DNA of 64,000 nucleotides from an uncultured Eubacteriales bacterium. GTDB lineage: Bacteria > Bacillota > Clostridia > Christensenellales > Aristaeellaceae. The position numbers and the translations under genes are program-made. Of this stretch, positions 61,790 to 64,000 are shown piece by piece. Within the stretch, counting starts at the first letter, position 1, and each line of letters starts with the position of its first letter. The DNA lies in the NCBI GenBank assembly GCA_902796025.1, contig CADBNW010000217.1:1-64000 (forward strand), given 5' to 3'. The notes under the pieces are model-generated. The model ran no database searches and was not told the origin of the DNA. It was given only the letters and a program-made list of their open reading frames with translations.

Positions 61790-63193
61790 ATGAAAATCTA
61801 CAATACCATGACCCGCCAGAAGGAAGAATTCGTGCCCCTCGTACCCGGCAAGGTGGGCATTTACGCCTGCGGCCCCACGGTGTACAATTTCTTCCACATC
61901 GGCAATGCGCGCCCGTTCATCGTGTTTGACGTGCTGCGCAGATATTTCAGGCACCTTGGCTATCAGGTGACCTTTGTACAGAATTTTACGGACATCGACG
62001 ATAAGATGATCCGCCGCGCTTGGGAAGAGAACACCACGGTGCCCGAGATCGCTGAAAAATACATTGCGGAATACTTTACCGACGCCGAGGGCCTTGGTAT
62101 CGAGCGGGCGGATGTGCATCCCAGAGCCACCAAGCACATAGGCGAAATCATCGCCATGATCAAAAAGCTGGAGCAAAAGGGCTACGCCTACAGAACGGAC
62201 AACGGCGACGTATACTTTAACACGCAGGCCTTTTCCGGCTATGGAAAGCTCTCCGGCCAGAACCTTGAGGACAGGGAGGCCGGCGCGCGCATCGAGGTGG
62301 ACGACATAAAGAAAAATCCCATGGACTTTGCCCTGTGGAAGGCGCAAAAGCCCGGAGAGCCTGCGTGGAACAGCCCCTGGGGCATGGGCCGTCCCGGCTG
62401 GCACATCGAATGCTCGGCCATGAGCACCAAATACCTTGGCGAAACCTTTGACATCCACTGCGGCGGCGTGGATCTGATCTTCCCGCATCACGAAAACGAG
62501 ATCGCTCAGAGCGAATGCGCAACCGGCAAGCCCTTTGCGCGCTATTGGATGCACAACGGCCACATAAACGTGGACAACCGCAAAATGAGCAAAAGCCTTG
62601 GAAATTTCCTGCTGGTGCGCGACATTTCCAGGGAATTTGACCTTGAGGTCGTGCGCATGTTCATGCTGTCTGCGCACTACAGAAGCCCCATCAACTATTC
62701 GCACGATTTGCTGGTGCAGGCGCAAAGCTCGCTGGAGCGCATGTACACGGCGCGAAACAACGCAGCCTTTGCGCGGGAGCACGCAGCGGACAAGCCCATG
62801 AGCGAAGCGGAGAAAGCCTTTCAGGAGCGCTCCAAGGCCGCCATGCAGGCCTTTGACGACGCGATGGGGGATGACCTCAATACCGCGGACGCGATCGGCG
62901 TGATTTTTGACTATATCCGCGACATGAACACCGTGCTGCAGGACGCAAACGATCCCTCCCGCGCGGCGTTCGACACCGCCCTTGATACCCTCGGCTGCAT
63001 GACGGAGGTGCTGGGCCTTCTGCGCAAGGAGGCGGACACCGTGCCCGCTGAGATCAAGCAGCTGGTAAACGAGCGCGCGCAGGCAAAGAAGGACAAAAAC
63101 TTTGCAAGAGCAGACGAGATCCGCCAGCAGGTGCTTTCGATGGGCTACGTGATCGAGGATACGCCAAAGGGCGCAAAGGTGAAAAAAGCATAA
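61790..63193 (+). CDS. cysS: Cysteinyl-tRNA synthetase
   Basis: A 467-residue class Ia synthetase of normal length. The zinc ligand region starts YACGPTVYN, the HIGH motif is FHIGNARPF, and the KMSKS motif is RKMSKSLGN. GGVDLIFPHHENEIAQSE supplies further zinc ligands. The C-terminal helical anticodon domain ends in RADEIRQQVLSMGY and a basic tail. It charges tRNA-Cys. The ATG follows the previous stop with no gap, and GAGGAT at 61779-61784 serves as ribosome-binding site. No T-box leader is seen in front of this operon. Confidence 0.97.
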   Translation: MKIYNTMTRQKEEFVPLVPGKVGIYACGPTVYNFFHIGNARPFIVFDVLRRYFRHLGYQVTFVQNFTDIDDKMIRRAWEENTTVPEIAEKYIAEYFTDAEGLGIERADVHPRATKHIGEIIAMIKKLEQKGYAYRTDNGDVYFNTQAFSGYGKLSGQNLEDREAGARIEVDDIKKNPMDFALWKAQKPGEPAWNSPWGMGRPGWHIECSAMSTKYLGETFDIHCGGVDLIFPHHENEIAQSECATGKPFARYWMHNGHINVDNRKMSKSLGNFLLVRDISREFDLEVVRMFMLSAHYRSPINYSHDLLVQAQSSLERMYTARNNAAFAREHAADKPMSEAEKAFQERSKAAMQAFDDAMGDDLNTADAIGVIFDYIRDMNTVLQDANDPSRAAFDTALDTLGCMTEVLGLLRKEADTVPAEIKQLVNERAQAKKDKNFARADEIRQQVLSMGYVIEDTPKGAKVKKA

Positions 63194-63217
63194 TTTTTGT
63201 GCAACAGTAAAAGCGCT

Positions 63218-63259
63218 GCATCTGGCGGCCTTGCCTGGTAGGCGAAGCTTGCCAGATGC
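63218..63259 (+). other. Nested hairpin between cysS and the UroD-like gene
   Basis: GCATCTGGC (63218-63226) pairs perfectly with GCCAGATGC (63251-63259). The 24 bases inside contain a second, weaker stem (TTGCC with GGCGA). No U-tract follows, so it is not a clear terminator; it could be an RNA-stability or regulatory element. Confidence 0.45.
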
Positions 63260-63288
63260 TGAATATTATTTGCAGCTGGAGTGACGAC

Positions 63289-64000
63289 ATGAACGATTAC
63301 ATGAGGGCGATCACCTATAACCATCCCGAAACCATTCCGGTACACGTGAGCCTGCTGCCCGCGACCTGGCGAAAATACGGGAAAGAGCTGCAAAGGCTCT
63401 GCTTGAGACATCCGGCGCTTTTCAAGAACATTCAGCCGACAGATGAGGTAAAGTACTATACGCCGCCCTCCTACCACGAGGGCAAGTTTACGGACGCCTG
63501 GGGCTGCGTGTGGGAAAACATAAAGGAAGGCTACGAATCCATCGTGACAGGGCACCCGCTGAAGAACCGCGAGGACGTGCGGACGCTGAAGGCCCCGAAG
63601 GAAGACATCGGCCTTCCGCACGGCTTTATGTATCTGCGCCTGCTCGACCTTCGCGGCTTTGAGGAAATGATGATCGATTTTGCAGAGGAGCCGGAGGAAC
63701 TGCAAATGCTGATCGACATCGTGCGGGATTACAACATTCGCCAGACGCGCCTGTTTTTACAGAACAACCCGGACGCGGAGATGGTGGTCTTTGGCGACGA
63801 CAACGGCATGCAAAAGAGTCTTGCGATCTCGCCCCGCAAGTGGCGCAAATACATAAAGCCGGCCTATCAGGCGATCTACGGCGTGGTGCACGACGCGGGA
63901 AAGCTTGTGTACATGCATACCGACGGCTGCATCTGGGAGGTCATACCGGACTTAAAGGAAACCGGCGTGAATTGCCTGAATCCCCAGATCCGCGCAAACG
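63289..64000 (+). CDS. Uroporphyrinogen-decarboxylase-like protein (3' partial)
   Basis: An open frame from ATG 63289, with GGAG at 63278-63281, runs through the window end with 237 codons visible. It resembles the URO-D/MtaA-CmuA superfamily: GCVWENIKEGYE, a PHGFMYLRLLDLRGFE strand-helix and the ISPRKWRKYIKPAYQAIYG stretch with a later YMHTDGCIWEVIPDL. Many Clostridia encode such paralogues that are not haem enzymes but corrinoid methyltransferases or proteins found beside carbohydrate genes. Nothing in the visible part shows the Arg and Asp set of true HemE. The substrate is unknown. Confidence 0.82.
   Translation, partial: MNDYMRAITYNHPETIPVHVSLLPATWRKYGKELQRLCLRHPALFKNIQPTDEVKYYTPPSYHEGKFTDAWGCVWENIKEGYESIVTGHPLKNREDVRTLKAPKEDIGLPHGFMYLRLLDLRGFEEMMIDFAEEPEELQMLIDIVRDYNIRQTRLFLQNNPDAEMVVFGDDNGMQKSLAISPRKWRKYIKPAYQAIYGVVHDAGKLVYMHTDGCIWEVIPDLKETGVNCLNPQIRAN

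Noticed and set aside
1..64000. tRNA, rRNA, CRISPR, insertion sequence, prophage or att sites
   Set aside because: None of the gaps holds a cloverleaf, repeat-spacer pattern, transposase frame or direct-repeat att pair that I could support.

Overview
This 64 kb window comes from a monoderm, Gram-positive anaerobe, most likely an uncultured Clostridia-type Bacillota. The evidence is sortase-anchored isopeptide pilins with a class B sortase, a T-box leader, a YlbF regulator, a SpoIIE-type phosphatase, a YhaM-type nuclease and dense head-to-tail operons with ATGA overlaps. The base composition looks moderately GC-rich throughout, and I see no compositional island. There are no rRNA or tRNA genes, CRISPR arrays, insertion sequences or phage genes.

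Region 1 (1-10130) is a surface-pilus operon. A large adhesin (5' end outside the window) is followed by an 83-residue coiled-coil protein, a signal-peptidase-like protein that has lost both catalytic residues, an FctA-type major pilin, a terminator-like hairpin, a class B sortase, a basal pilin and a secreted oligopeptide-type binding protein. The order parallels the streptococcal FCT pilus islands (Cpa-SipA-FctA-SrtC-FctB).

Region 2 (10197-14946) carries ychF, co-directional with a transglutaminase-like protein and a kinase/zinc-ribbon/TIR fusion, closed by a terminator. A small protein with a basic Pro/Arg-rich tail follows under its own promoter. The kinase-TIR cluster is the best candidate for an uncharacterised signalling or defence system.

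Region 3 (15071-31118) starts with a membrane-tethered GH16 glucanase. A long, tightly packed operon follows: beta-mannosidase, three radical-SAM or radical-SAM-associated proteins, a short RNase G, miaB, ylbF, mutS, mutL, miaA and a DUF1294 membrane protein. It joins RNA modification, RNA decay and mismatch repair.

Region 4 (31202-37452) is a secreted FecR/YDG-repeat protein next to a CHASE2-PP2C membrane phosphatase, a probable sensory pair. Region 5 (37577-47701) holds yhaM, topB, cysE, then a T-box leader whose specifier reads as tyrosine, controlling an aminotransferase and tyrS, followed by yigZ, an MFS transporter, an RluA synthase and a HAD phosphatase.

Region 6 (47719-56945) is an arginine/carbamoyl-phosphate operon, argC-argJ-argB-argF-carA-carB, behind putative ArgR boxes. 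CarB is fused in frame to a DapF-like domain whose first catalytic cysteine is alanine. Region 7 (57043-61115, minus strand) runs rluF, an MGH1-like glycosidase and a GH88 unsaturated glucuronyl hydrolase. Region 8 (61233-64000) carries a UBA/DUF4342 protein, cysS and the start of a uroporphyrinogen-decarboxylase-like gene cut by the window end.
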